Assembly (NCBI GenBank): GCA_026874595.1
Contig: CM049307.1
Location: forward strand, 57,786,870 to 57,850,869
DNA length: 64,000 bases
Direction: 5' to 3'
From: Sipunculus nudus
Taxonomy: Eukaryota; Annelida; Sipuncula; Golfingiida; Sipunculidae
Position 1 is the stretch's first letter, and each line of letters starts with the position of its first letter. The notes under the pieces are model-generated. The model had not been told where the DNA came from, did not search any database, and saw only the letters and a program-made list of their open reading frames with translations. The translations under genes were made by a program, and so were the position numbers. Of this stretch, positions 34,921-46,962 are shown one piece after another.

Positions 34921-35147
34921 GTACGTACGACATACTATCTGGTACGTACGATATATTATCTCGTACGTACGACATACTATCCCGTACGTACGACATATTA
35001 TCTCGTACGTACGACATATTATCCCGTACGTACGACATACTATCTCGTACGTACGACATATTATCTCGTACGTACGAAATAATATCTTGTACGTACGACA
35101 TATTATCTCGTACGTACGACATATTATCTCGTACGTACGACATAATA
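34921..35147 (+). repeat. 21-bp tandem array, left arm
   Basis: About 11 copies of GTACGTACGACATATTATCTC with small variants. The unit length is a multiple of three and lacks stops, so both strands stay open (RTYDILS / SYVRDNM repeats). This is a frame artefact, not a protein. Confidence 0.9.
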
Positions 35148-36427
35148 AATCTTACGGATCTGATTCATAGACTAGACAACATGCAAACAGATATATGTAT
35201 AAGCAATATGTATATGTTAAATAATGTATGTTTTCACATTTTTTTCCTTGCAAACCGCTGGACCAACGTTGAAACCAACACACACACTCACATATGTCTA
35301 TATATTTAAAATATATATTTAAATGCTAATCGATTCACATATTTTTTGTGTGTCCAGGTTTCTGTAAAATTTCAAGCAAGCGAAATGTACATCAATCGTT
35401 GTCTGACAGTAATACAGAACTCTCATTTTGAGACAGATGATTAAATAATGTTAGCAGTATATGATGTTATAATAGTGAGCCTGCCATAATGTTAATAAGA
35501 AACAATTTTCATAATATTAATTATAAAAAAAATATTGCCTTTGCCAAATTGAAACTACCTTTTTGAGAAGGAAGGGTTCGGACAAGAGGTACAGCTCCCA
35601 AAGAGTCTGATTTAACTGAAGTAACTGAGAACAGATATTTGTGGGGCAGGTTTATAATATTCTATACTGGTCTTTCTTATAACGCATCATGTAGTTGATC
35701 TTTTTAACTATTTAATGCATATACAGCCATTGATATAATTGGTAGGTAGCTGAACAGACAACAATCCATTTAATGGGGTACGTATAATTTTTATTTTGAA
35801 CTAAATTATAAAAAAAAATATATTGAAAACTATCACTCATGGACGTGCGATTAATCTGTGACAGAAGAATACAAAATTCTAAAATAAGTCTTGACCTCAA
35901 ATGACCTCTTGTCTCACGTTATTAACTCATTCTGGCTGAATACGAAAGTTGTTCAGCAAATCTATGTCGACACGGGCTTAATATCTCCTGTTTACCGGTT
36001 TTATACGTTATTATGGTTCTGTGTGTGAGTAAACACAGTGCACCTTTGTCGGTTAACTATAACAAGACCGCGTGACTAGAAGCAAGATCTTAGTTTAGCG
36101 CACGAGACAATCAATAAAAAAAAGAAGAAACATGACAGAAAAAAACACCCAGAAAAGCTTGAAAAAGCTTGATTTGTGAAGTTTATTTTTACGACCACCA
36201 GGTTTGTTTTTCCTCATTGATCTCGCCCGGGGCAAGTATTTTTTCCACTTGTATACAAGAGAAAGCAAACAAAGAACGAAATATTGAAAGATACCTTAAT
36301 AGTTTAAGGAGACTAAATTGTATTTTTATGTATACTCAAAATACCTGGTTTGTAAAATGTAAATAGGTCCTTTTTTCATTTAAATTCTTTACCATACATT
36401 CGGCTCTCTCTCTCGCACTTTCTTTTT

Positions 36428-36505
<78 letters not shown>

Positions 36506-37891
36506 ATGAAAAGACTGAGAGCCTTGAAATATAATATCAGCGCTGTGTTAGAATGGCTCAGCCGGTGGATACTATTAATGTCATTAGTAATACATGTACA
36601 TGTAATATTTAGAGGTTCTTGTTTGACCAGATAAAATATCCCGACATGTACAAGAGACACATTTAGTTATTGTTACTTGCGGGGGAGTCCTATACTTATA
36701 TGGCAAATTTGAAATGGAAATAAAATTTAGAAACGAGACAAACACAGCGCTCACTCCACCTGGTGGTGGTACAACATAAATTCACAATCCAAGAGTTTTC
36801 AAGCTTTTCTAGGTGTTTCTTCTTTTATGTTTCTTTTATTTTTTATAAATGTCGCAAATGCGCGACCAAGATCTTTCCTCTGGTCACCGGGCCATCTTAT
36901 GTAAACACGTAACAGACACTTATCGAAGTTCTGTAATACAGAGATGCCCATTAGGAGAGGTTCATGATTCATATTTAATTAAACGAAGTGCTTGATTTCA
37001 TAAGTTGAACTTCATGCCGTTTACAAAAGGGCGAGTTACACATACATGTACCACATACATTATCTTTTATCAATCCGCAAATGAGACAAATCTGAGGTGT
37101 AGATTTTACCAACACTTCAGCCTGACATATGCGGTTAAGACTTATTTTTTAATTTCATATTCTTCTGTCACAGATTAATCGCACGCCCATGAGTGATAGT
37201 TTTTAATATATTTTTATTTATAATTTGGTTCAAAATAAAAATTATACGTACCCCATTAAATGTATTGTTTTCTATTCAGCTACCCAACAATCATATCAAT
37301 GGTTGTATATGCATTAAATAGTTTAAAAGGTCAACTACACGATGTGTTATGTATAAATCTAGTTCTTAGAAAGATCAGTTTAGAATATTAGAAACCTGCC
37401 GTACAAATGATCATTCTCAGTTACTTAAAATCAGGCTATTTGGGAGCTGAACCTCTTGTCCGAACCCTTCTTTCTAAAAAAAGTAGTTTCAGTTTGGCAA
37501 AGGCAAGATTTTGTTCTTATTAACATTATGACAGGGTCACTATTATAATATCATATACTGCTAACATTATTTAATCACCTGTCGTAAAATGAGTTCTTTA
37601 TATGATTGTCAGACAACGATTTGATGTATATTTCGCTTGCTTGAAATATTACAGAAACCTGGACACACACAAAAATGTGAATCGAATAGCATTTAAATAT
37701 ATACTATAAATAAATAGATATATGTGATTGTGCGTGTTGATTTCAATGGTGGTCCAGCGGTTTGCAAGGAGGTGGAGATGTTGTATATATATAGTTAATG
37801 TGAAAACATACATTATTTAACATATACATATTGCTTAAACATATATCTGTTGGCATGTTATCTAGTCTATGAATCAAATTCGTGAGATTTA

Positions 37892-38102
37892 TTATGTCGT
37901 ACGTACGAGATAGTATGTCGTACGTACGAGATAATTTGTCGTACGTACGAGATACTATGTCGTACGTACGAGATACTATGTCGTACGTACGAGATAGTAT
38001 GTCGTACGTACGAGATAATATGTCGTACGTTCGAGATACTATGTCGTACGTACGAGATACTATGTCGTACGTACGAGATACTATGTCGTACGTACGAGAT
38101 AA
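37892..38102 (-). repeat. 21-bp tandem array, right arm
   Basis: About 10 copies of the same unit in inverted orientation (ATGTCGTACGTACGAGATAC in plus sense). The mix of variants differs from the left arm, so the arrays have evolved separately since the arms formed. Confidence 0.9.
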
Positions 38103-38153
38103 ATAATTTATTTTTCTTTTACCAGGTGGCAGCAATACGCTTCCGTAGACAAG

Positions 38154-39895
38154 CAATATGGCCTAAATATAAATTCCATTTTTCTCTCTCTATATATATA
38201 AAATCCTCCAAAATCAGACTACAAACACACCAGTTAAGTTAGCAGACTTGTTTAGTGAGCTGGACTTTTCATCAAACACTATTAATAGAGCTATTAATCT
38301 CCATTTTTAACTGAAACGTTTGGCTAATGATTTTTTATCTGGTTAATGCTAAATTATCCTAAAATGAAATGTTAAAAAGATAATTCCCTTCCAAAGAATA
38401 ACATGACAACACATTAGTAAGTCATCAACAAAAACTGCGGGTAGTTGGCAAACCGTTGTCTCTGGTAACGTATTTTACTAAAAGAAAATCAAGGTCCAAT
38501 AAAATAATGTTGTGCATATACGATCGAAGTGATATGTAAGTTTAAACCCACGCGTATACTGATATTATATGTTTATAATGTTAATCTCTGAGCTACAAGC
38601 ATCAAAATATGTTATTATTCATTAATCTTTCGCCTTTCGACTACCTACGGGGGTGGCCGCATGGATAACATTTACATAAAATGCCAATTGGGCTACATGA
38701 AAAATTTTCACGAGAAAATAAGTAATATATAAGACATGTATCGATGTAATTAAGAGGGTTTCCAGCAGCTAACTCTGAAAAAATTCCCTGAGGTTTCCCT
38801 GATTATTCTCTGACCTTCAGATGGTTTTCAGGTATAAAGCATCACAAATTTTTTTAATTTGGTTTCAAAACGTCATTTTACAGCCATTTTAAAAAGCTTC
38901 AATGGAAAAATGTATGGAACATCAGAATCATACATCAACTCCTGCATTCTTTATATTACTATACTCATGAACAGAACAGGTCAATCATACCCGCTTTCTG
39001 GTACTTCTCGCATTTCCATGTGAGCTCCACCTCCCCACTTTAGCCAAAAGCCTATGCATGCCCTTGGGAATAGGTCCAAAATATTATGATCACGACCCAC
39101 CCAGAAAAAATCCTGGATACACCCCTGTTTTATGGGATTTTTTTACCGGAACCAAACCGTAAATCACAGCTTTATTATGCCTTGATGAACGTTCATGTTA
39201 TATATATACTTACATGATTCGAACTAGGATCGGTATATTGTTACGAAGACAAATTTTTCAGGGGAAATTACTGGGCAGATCGTAGAGTCGAACCCATAAC
39301 GCCTTTAGTGTGACCGTGTTCAGAGTAAATTATTATGAGGAAAGACCGGGTTTTTAGCGAACGCCAGATTTTTAGAGGGTAAATTTTAATGAGATTCGCA
39401 TGGTATTTAATAAATTTTATATTATTTTCAAACCTCAATATAAAACACGTTTCTTCGGGTTGGTATGTCGAAAAACTTATAATTAGGGTAGCCGCTTTGT
39501 TTGGTTACTGCAGGGTAGTGCGTTTTATCAGCCTGGCTACCCGCGGTGTGTCATACGCTGTGTTTTAAAGCACTGGTTGACTTGTGACGTCATGCCGGAG
39601 ACGCTTGTACATTTCAGTCACCCTCCGGGAGACGGAATGCTGGACATGTACATTTCAAACATGTATATTTCACTTTAAACAGTTGGGACAGATGGTTTGG
39701 TGTTCACTGGCAGGTTCTCCGCAAAATGCAAATGTCCCATGTTCATGTTAAACAAAAGTATAAAGAAAATAAATTCCTCCAATGTGAACCAATTTTTAAC
39801 TGCTTGCCACCATGTTGCTTTTTTGACCCATACTGGTCAAAAGCTCATGGCTAATCTAACCTCCTTTACTTGAGAGTAGGGATATCTGGACACGC
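38154..39895. other. Non-coding stretch, nothing recognised
   Basis: AT-rich sequence with no supported exon or repeat family. Confidence 0.4.
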
Positions 39896-40090
39896 GTGTT
39901 CTAAATCTAAGTATATACATCTTCAGAATGCCATTTTAGTTCGGGACTACGTGACAGGGAGGTAGCACTCGATTCCAGTCATGTTTTTCTGTATCCTGGT
40001 GTCACATAGGCTTGGTTAATAACAAATTAAGCCGCGCGTCCTGGGTGTGTTATCAACCACATGCCCTGGTCAGAACACCGAGGAGCCCAG
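39896..40090 (-). repeat. SINE copy S2, 5'-truncated
   Basis: On the minus strand the body with GTCACGTAGTCCC and the tail ending TATACTTAGATTT (about 39900) match S1 and S3. The tRNA head is missing. Confidence 0.65.
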
Positions 40091-40502
40091 GGTGGGGAGT
40101 GAGCAAAGAATAGTGTTCAGACCAAAGAGCGTGGTATGGCATTGTGCAATCGGCTCGAAATTTTGAATGTGAGACACACGCCCGCAACTCGTGATAGCCT
40201 TCACTTATTCGGCCTATATTTCCAATTCAATTCGTGCATACGGGACTGTACATCTGTGAATATTTCTTGACTACGTTCCGGATCATGCAACGGATCCACA
40301 CCAAAACCTCATGAGATTCCGTTCTTGACTGGTGAGTTGTGTTGTGAACACTTTACATTTAAATTTACATGTGCACGTGTATCTACATTCGATAGAATCG
40401 AAACCTTTCCATATATATTACCTCATTAACACATGACAATATGAATAATTCAAACCCAGTTTCAAGGCAGTATCCACACAGCGGGAGACCATAATGCATG
40501 CA

Positions 40503-41750
40503 GGCGCAAAACCAAGGGTAAAGTCCAATGTTAAGTTAAATGATAAAAGACAACTCGCTAGTGTACAACATACATTAAATATTGTTTTCTGAGGATAATC
40601 GTGTCTACCATTCAAAGTTTAATTCAAGATAGATTCCAGAATAATCACCAGTTGTTCAGTCACATCTTATATTAGGTAAGGCACAGGTATATTTACGTTA
40701 TCATCTTCAACCACTAATCTAATTCCCAAGTTTATATAATAATAAACAATATTTAAAAAATCTCAATAAATATATTTCAATATCTTGTATAAGAATTACA
40801 CGACATCTATTGTAAAATATATAGTTTTTATCTATTTATTTAATTACACTACCCAATTAATTTATTTACACTAACAATGTGAACCATTTGTAATCAGGGT
40901 GTATATATTCACGAAGAACATTTGAAGTGTCCCCGACGATCGGGAAAAAATGTAAGAGGGTCTCAACTTTGTTTTAAAATTATATGTGTAAAAATTTTGA
41001 GGGTTACGTTAATTGATCCTTTTTTGTATTCAATGTCATATCGCTATTAGACTAGAAATCGTGTCATTATATTATTATATGAGGTGATGTAGGAATCGAG
41101 TCGGGACTTGTACTCGACTTGTACTTGGCGCAAAACCAAGGGTAAAGTCCAATGTTAAGTTAAATGATAAAAGACAACTCGCTAGTGTACAACATACATT
41201 AAATATTGTTTTCTGAGGATAATCGTGTCTACCATTCAAAGTTTAATTCAAGATAGATTCCAGAATAATCACCAGTTGTTCAGTCACATCTTATATTAGG
41301 TAAGGCACAGGTATATTTACGTTATCATCTTCAACCACTAATCTAATTCCCAAGTTTATATAATAATAAACAATATTTAAAAAATCTCAATAAATATATT
41401 TCAATATCTTGTATAAGAATTACACGACATCTATTGTAAAATATATAGTTTTTATCTATTTATTTAATTACACTACCCAATTAATTTATTTACACTAACA
41501 ATGTGAACCATTTGTAATCAGGGTGTATATATTCACGAAGAACATTTGAAGTGTCCCCGACGATCGGGAAAAAATGTAAGAGGGTCTCAACTTTGTTTTA
41601 AAATTATATGTGTAAAAATTTTGAGGGTTACGTTAATTGATCCTTTTTTGTATTCAATGTCATATCGCTATTAGACTAGAAATCGTGTCATTATATTATT
41701 ATATGAGGTGATGTAGGAATCGAGTCGGGACTTGTACTCGATGATCCTGG
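40503..41750 (+). repeat. 624-bp tandem duplication, apparently perfect
   Basis: The segment starting GGCGCAAAACCAAGGGTAAA at 40503 starts again at 41127. The two match base for base by eye down to GGGACTTGTACTCGA (41117 and 41741). Both copies include the left tip of the GGACTC-rich repeat. This is either a very recent duplication or an assembly artefact. Confidence 0.9.
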
Positions 41751-42190
41751 AGCCAGTATTCTAAATATCAGGCCGAGTCCATTTCGAGTCCAGCAGAAAA
41801 AAATACAAAAACGTTAACACCTAAGGCCTGAAATTCAATTTAGAAACCCATCATAAAGACGTAATGACAGAATATTAAAAAAAAAACAAGTTTATACAAT
41901 TGTCCTTATACTATGTACAGACTCCGTCTCCGCATTAGGTGTTAAATGGAATTAAATATTCCATTAAGTAAAAACCTTGTGTAAAATTACTTCCAAAATA
42001 TACATGATAATCTTAAAAATCAAATTTAAATAAAAACATTTTGGACTCGGCCTTGGATTAGAGTTTCAATAGGCCTGGACTCGAAAATGGCGGACATGGA
42101 CCCCAAGGACTCGGACTTGGACTCGAGGGCCTTCTTGTTCTACTCGCACTTGCGCTCGGATCAGGATTGTGTGGACCCGGCTACATCTCT
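41711..42190 (+). repeat. GGACTC-rich interspersed repeat, copy 1
   Basis: The ends GATGTAGGAATCGAGTCGGG and (inverted) GATGTAGCCGGGTCC form short terminal inverted repeats. Both subterminal zones are crowded with GGACTCG and GGACTTG words in alternating order, like multiple binding sites. The middle (ACAGAATATTAAAAAA, GTTAAATG, GTGTAAAAT) is shared with the copy at 50.58 kb. No coding capacity, so probably a non-autonomous DNA element. Confidence 0.6.
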
Positions 42191-42466
42191 GATTATTTGT
42201 TAGATGGATCAGTCAGTTTACTTTACACAACAGACCGGTTTGTTTGAGACAACCGGCGGTGATCAGCAACTGCTACAAGGCAAACGCTGATCCCTCGGAC
42301 GCTTAAACCACCAGATACGCGAAGTCTAGCATTTAAGACGCTTACCCCCCGCGTTCTTGAGAGCCCTGTATACACATAACATTATAAACTATTTTTAAAT
42401 ATTGATTTCAGGTTATTTCTTTTTTTTTCTGTCTGCACAATACGTGTGTTTTTTTTTTAATTGCAG

Positions 42467-42625
42467 TATTCAGATTTCTGCTCGTGAGCAACATGCCAGA
42501 TTTAGTGTGCGTGTCAGATTATGAGCACAGAGCAGCTGTTCTCCTGGGAAAAAGGGAGAAAGACGTCGTCAATTCTGGAGCGGAAGAGGAAATTACAATG
42601 AGAGAAAACAAAGAAGCATTCAAGA

Positions 42626-42626
<1 letters not shown>
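42467..42626 (+). CDS. HAO exon 1 (coding from 42493)
   Basis: The acceptor TTAATTGCAG ends at 42466, implying an upstream non-coding exon not located. ATG at 42493. It reads [18 protein letters not shown], then [18 protein letters not shown], as in the first helices of glycolate oxidases. The position of spinach Tyr24 (YDYYASGA) reads KDVVNSGA. Donor AG/GTAAAT. Confidence 0.8.
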
Positions 42627-42628
<2 letters not shown>

Positions 42629-42679
<51 letters not shown>

Positions 42680-42688
42680 AACACACAC

Positions 42689-42754
<66 letters not shown>

Positions 42755-43247
42755 TTAGCTGTTCCCAGAATATGAGACGGCTGTCTATTGATTACCAATT
42801 AGACATATTTTAATGTCTATGCTATTAAAATAAGTAACTAGAAAAGCAAACAGAGCGCAGACCTCAGCCAAGGCAGCTCATCTGGCATTCTCAGAAGTGC
42901 TTTTTTCAATTTAAAACATCTTGCATCCTCATGGTGATCCGGAAACGCCCATTGTTAATCAAATTGTTTCTTGTATCATTGCCAAGCAATCCTGAAACTA
43001 TACTCAAATTCCGTAAAAACTTTTCGATTAATGGTCCTTACAGATCACTGCCGTTGCGTTAACAAGGACGGATATGTTCATAAGAACCTTGTCAAGTACC
43101 CATGAGCGTTTTCCTCATAAGTAAGTGGTAACTTAAGACATACATTTGATTCTTGTCTTTGGAAGGATTCATTTTTGCATATATCAGGTATGATTGTATA
43201 TCCCTGTAGTGCTAATAAAGGAGTGCATCTTTTCGTTCAGAATATAA

Positions 43248-43310
<63 letters not shown>
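42629..43310. repeat. AT microsatellites in HAO intron 1
   Basis: (TA)n runs lie at about 42629-42677, 42694-42750 and 43250-43308. A tandem pair of ~50-bp units (CTTCAAGATATCAGGAACAC) follows at about 43318-43425. Confidence 0.85.
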
Positions 43311-43311
<1 letters not shown>

Positions 43312-44141
43312 AGAGGCCCTTCAAGATATCAGGAACACGTGTTGAAAAACCCGTGGTCACATGATATCTTCAAGATATCAGGAACACTTATTTAAAAACC
43401 CGTGGTCACATGATATCTTCAGGTAACTAAAATTTTAAATGTGGCTTAGGAGGCCCTAAACTTTTCTCAAGGGACCATGTCCGCTCCCGAACTGTCCTGG
43501 AAAGTGCTGGCTCGAACAGATGGTACGTATGTTTACGAGTTATTGTGAGCTGAACAATGAGGTCTCACACTTCTTAAAATCGTCCTCACGAAAGTGGGGC
43601 TCTGTTGGTTAGGGTTTGTGAGTAAAGTACTTTTTTCCCCACAATGCACTGGGGCCTTCAAATAGCTAAACGGCGTACAAAATGTGCTGAAGGGCTTAGA
43701 TATAGGCCATTGGAACATGTTTACTTACAGCTGTTTCAAGTCAAATAAAATGCGCATCAATATCATATAGTCACGTAGACGTATAATTGATGAATTAAAT
43801 TAAATCCGGAAAGCATGCGTATTTTCAGTGTAAACAAAAGTTATAATCATTTGAATTAAATTATTATGGTTATTTATTTCACTTTACATATGTAATGGAT
43901 TGCTTCAATGATGTAAATTAACCCTCTATCACCCCCCCCCCCCCACAAAAAAAAACCCTGCTAAATCCCTTTTGTGTAAAATTGCTAGCTGACAGACTTA
44001 AATAGGGGAAATATAATACCTCGCAACATAGCGGTGGGATATCAAGTAACGAACCAACGGAAAATGTTTAACCTCGTAAACCTTAATTGTGAAGATACAA
44101 TATAATAGATATATTATATGTGTAATATTTATCTATATATA

Positions 44142-44605
44142 CTGTGGTTGCAATTTTATGTTCGGAAGGGCTTCGAATTTACGATTTTCACGAAATGATT
44201 ATGAAAGTACGTTCATTAGCACTTTATGCTATTTGCATAATCCAACTAAAATAAATATGTTTAAACTAAACCTTCATAAATAAGATGTGTCATCGTCAAA
44301 AGCAAGTTAAAAGGTGGAAGATTGATATTAAGAATAATTATAGATCGTGTATGATAAGAGATTGCAATTATAAATTATATCGGATATTTCAAATTATCTT
44401 TTATGAATTATTATTTTTACTGGATCGGGTTTACACGTGTAATTGTTAAGAGTTTGCACACATATCATTTGAGAAAAAATTAACTCATAAACTATTGGTT
44501 ATTCTCTTTGTACATCTTTTTATGTTGAGGTCGCGAAAATAGAACCCTACCGAAATAATGAAAAATTGAAAATCCCGAAATTTTATTTCCTCGAATATGA
44601 GTACA
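44142..44605 (+). mobile_element. MITE copy A (CTGTGGTTG family), right end degraded
   Basis: Starts after a TA with CTGTGGTTGCAATTTTATGT, then TTCGGAAGGGCTTCGAATTT, then a middle with GTGTCATCGTCAAAAG. The other end region (GAGGTCGCGAAAATAGAACC) is present but the terminal CCACAG is lost. Related copies lie at 46.06 and 59.81 kb. Confidence 0.6.
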
Positions 44606-44769
44606 TAAATATCATTTTCATGTACAAAGAGAAAACATTATTTGAGAAAAAAAGTTCAACAAAAAACAAGACGACCAGAGGTCACGCGCTTGCCGGAATA
44701 CATGCAAACAGTAATACCAAGGTCAAAGTCAGTGAAGGCAATGTGACGAATAAATAAGTGCAGTTTATG

Positions 44770-45260
44770 TGGCTGAGACTATTTTCGACAAAGATTTGAA
44801 GAAAAAAAACTCTGACCAAAATTGGAAGAGATAACTAGAACATCTCGTGTTGATGTAATAGTGCAAGACATAAAATGTATCAGTTTCAAAAGGATTCCTG
44901 CAAAAATGTGGCCTGTAGAATGCTATATGTAAGACCAGCAAGAAGGCGAAATTGAGGACAACTGACAGACAGACAGACATCCTGACAAAGCGACATGAAG
45001 TTAAGACAGGACGACTAGAGCCTATTATGAAGGAGACACAGAGAAAGAAAAAGAGCCTAAGTTTGTGAAGATAGGACCAATATTGACAAAGTTATGAATT
45101 CGACGTTTTTCGATGACCTTGATCTTGACCTTTGACCTATGTTGACAAAAAACAATACGCTCCAAGGACTTTTGATGTTCAATCAACCCTGTAAGTTTTA
45201 GGTCGATTGCTACAAAATTGTGGCAAGTAGATTACTGACATACAAACACAGAGACAACGC
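44770..45260. repeat. Unclassified repeat-like segment in HAO intron 1
   Basis: Two loosely repeated halves each end in a 'bases-then-GACAGACAGACAGACAT or GACATACAAACACAGAGACA' phrase (near 44965 and 45235). The preceding text has the cadence 'aagatttgaagaaaaaaa ... aaaatgtggc/aaattgtggca'. Family unknown. Confidence 0.35.
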
Positions 45261-45896
45261 AACTGACCATTGCAACATGCTTGCCGAAAACGAAGATTTC
45301 CTGCAAACAACAAAGAAAAACATTTGGTGATCCAATGTGGAATGAATCTCAGTTGTAATTTGACTGATGAAAACGTAAATGAAACCTAGGTCAAACCTAC
45401 CATCCCTTACATTCACTAAAACGAGGACGACGCGTCCTACAGCCTATTCCTCTTTAGGGATTTCTGGCGACATTACTTTGCAAGAATGTTAACTCTATTC
45501 AGTCGTATGTACATTAGTTTTCCATTTTTTACATAAATAAAATATATTGTTACCAATAAAACTAGATAAATCATTCTCCCCTCTGTGAGCTATAAAAATA
45601 AATTATAAGACCCACACAAGTATTATATCATTTTGTTAATCTCTTTTCTATCTGCATGCTCAAAGGAAGATTTCCATCAACTGACAAAACAATACATGTA
45701 TTTGGTTTTTTTTTTAAATTTCTTCCCTTGTGTTAAATATAATTAACACTGTTACTTTGATTACTCCCAATGTACATTCGAAGAGTTACGGAGATTTCAA
45801 GATGCAGCCTGAAATTAAATTCATATTATCCTGAGCCAAGGTTTAGATCAAGACATTATGAAACGCCATAAAGGTTTGTCATATCTTAATTACCAG

Positions 45897-46048
45897 GATT
45901 CGGTTACGTCCGCGCATGCTCCGTGGTGTATCCTCCAGGGATCTGGCAACATCTTTGTTGGGTCATCCCGTGTCGATGCCGATAGGGGTCGCTCCGTCCT
46001 GGACGCATGCTCTCTTCCACCCGGATGGAGAAACAGCAACTTCAAGGG
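45897..46048 (+). CDS. HAO exon 2 with lost splice donor
   Basis: Acceptor TTACCAG. It reads IRLRPRMLRGVSSRDLATSL, then LGHPVSMPIGVAPSWTHALF and HPDGETATSR. These match the PRVL.DVS..D..TT.LG and P.GI.PTAMQ...HPDGE segments of the family, and the phases fit both neighbours. Where the donor should be, the sequence reads GGG/ATAAAT. A single G-to-A change from GTAAAT, the donor of exons 1 and 3, would explain it. A MITE begins only seven bases later. Confidence 0.8.
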
Positions 46049-46055
46049 ATAAATA

Positions 46056-46962
46056 TTGTGGTTGACTTTATGTTCGCGAGGGTTTCGAATTCGCGAGCTT
46101 CGCAAAAGAAAAATGTTCGCGAAAATGGCAAATTCGTGAATAAACTGGCATCTGTGGCTCAGGTAGAGCAAATTACTCAAAGTCAAGAAGTCGTGAGTTT
46201 AAATCTTAGCCGAGAAGGGGTGAGATTTTCAGGTTCGGGCCAAACTCAGGGTGAGCGCACTGCAGGCTTAATTGGAAGGCTGTACCCCTCAGCCGTATCT
46301 CTTACAAAAGAGTTCATCTTAGGGAGGTTCCATGGTGTTATGACCCAGCAATGGGGATGATTACACACTGAATACCCTCAGGTGTGGTAGATACCGGGCC
46401 TGAGTGACACCAGGATATAAAATAAAAATGACAGGAAGCGAGTTCTACCGCCCTGTGACGTAGTCCCAAAATGGAACTCTGAAGACGTAAATACACTAAG
46501 ATTTAGAATTAGATATATCAGCATAACAAAAATGGTGGGCGGGTAACTAAAAGCGGATAACTAAAATCATGATTAAGAAGCCCGAACTACAAAGGTGAAC
46601 GTTTGTTTATAATTTAAGCGTGTTGCCTCATTGGTATCCTTATAACATCTATGCTTTTATTGTCGCAAGTCAAAATTCTATATTTTACTTTTAACATATA
46701 TTATATGTCATCCGCAAGTTAATGATTGATATTATGAATGATATAAAATATTTTACATTATTTATCTATAATAAGCAAGAATTTCCTCGCATTGAATTTT
46801 TTCTTGGGTTTTGTCAAACTGTAAAGGTTTTTGTGAATACATTAATTATTCATAAAATTAGTGGTATATGTGATTTACTGTATGGTGAGATCGCGAAAAG
46901 CGAAACCTTGAGAAAGGGGAAATCGCGAACTTTTAACCTTGCAAATATAAGGCCACACACAG
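46056..46962 (+). mobile_element. MITE copy B interrupted by a SINE
   Basis: Left end TA/TTGTGGTTGACTTTATGTTC and right end GGCCACACACAG/TA. A SINE is nested at 46149-46512. The interior has TTCGCGAGGG and GATCGCGAAAAGCGAAACC. It sits just beyond HAO exon 2. Its outer right edge reads CAG/TAAGTTCAG, which resembles a splice donor context. Confidence 0.65.
46149..46512 (+). repeat. tRNA-derived SINE copy S3, nested in MITE B
   Basis: Plus-strand copy with A box TGGCTCAGGTAGAGC, a degraded B box (GAGTTTAAATCTT), a body including GAGCGCACTGCAGG and CCGCCCTGTGACGTAGTCCC, and a tail ATACACTAAGATTTAGAATT. Head, body and tail match S1 throughout. Confidence 0.75.

Larger units (their letters stand above)
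34869..38147. mobile_element. 3.3-kb foldback element with 1-kb inverted arms
   Basis: Left arm 34869 to about 35893 and right arm about 37138-38147 are inverted copies. Both ends read TACGGAAGCGTATTGCTGCC inward. The hexamer GACAAG directly flanks both sides (34863-34868 and 38148-38153), a likely target-site duplication. Each arm carries a 21-bp CGTACG tandem array near its tip. The 1.24-kb middle has no transposase and holds a (CT)n(AT)n tract (36430-36505). The transposon superfamily is not identified. Confidence 0.8.

Noticed and set aside
34921-35147. Regularly spaced short repeats resembling a CRISPR array
   Set aside because: Units are contiguous 21-bp tandem copies without unique spacers, inside a eukaryotic foldback element, with an inverted partner array.
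34881-35309. 142-codon open frame with RTYDILS repeats, and its minus-strand and right-arm counterparts
   Set aside because: The 21-bp repeat is a multiple of three without stops, so both strands are open. It lies in non-coding foldback arms.
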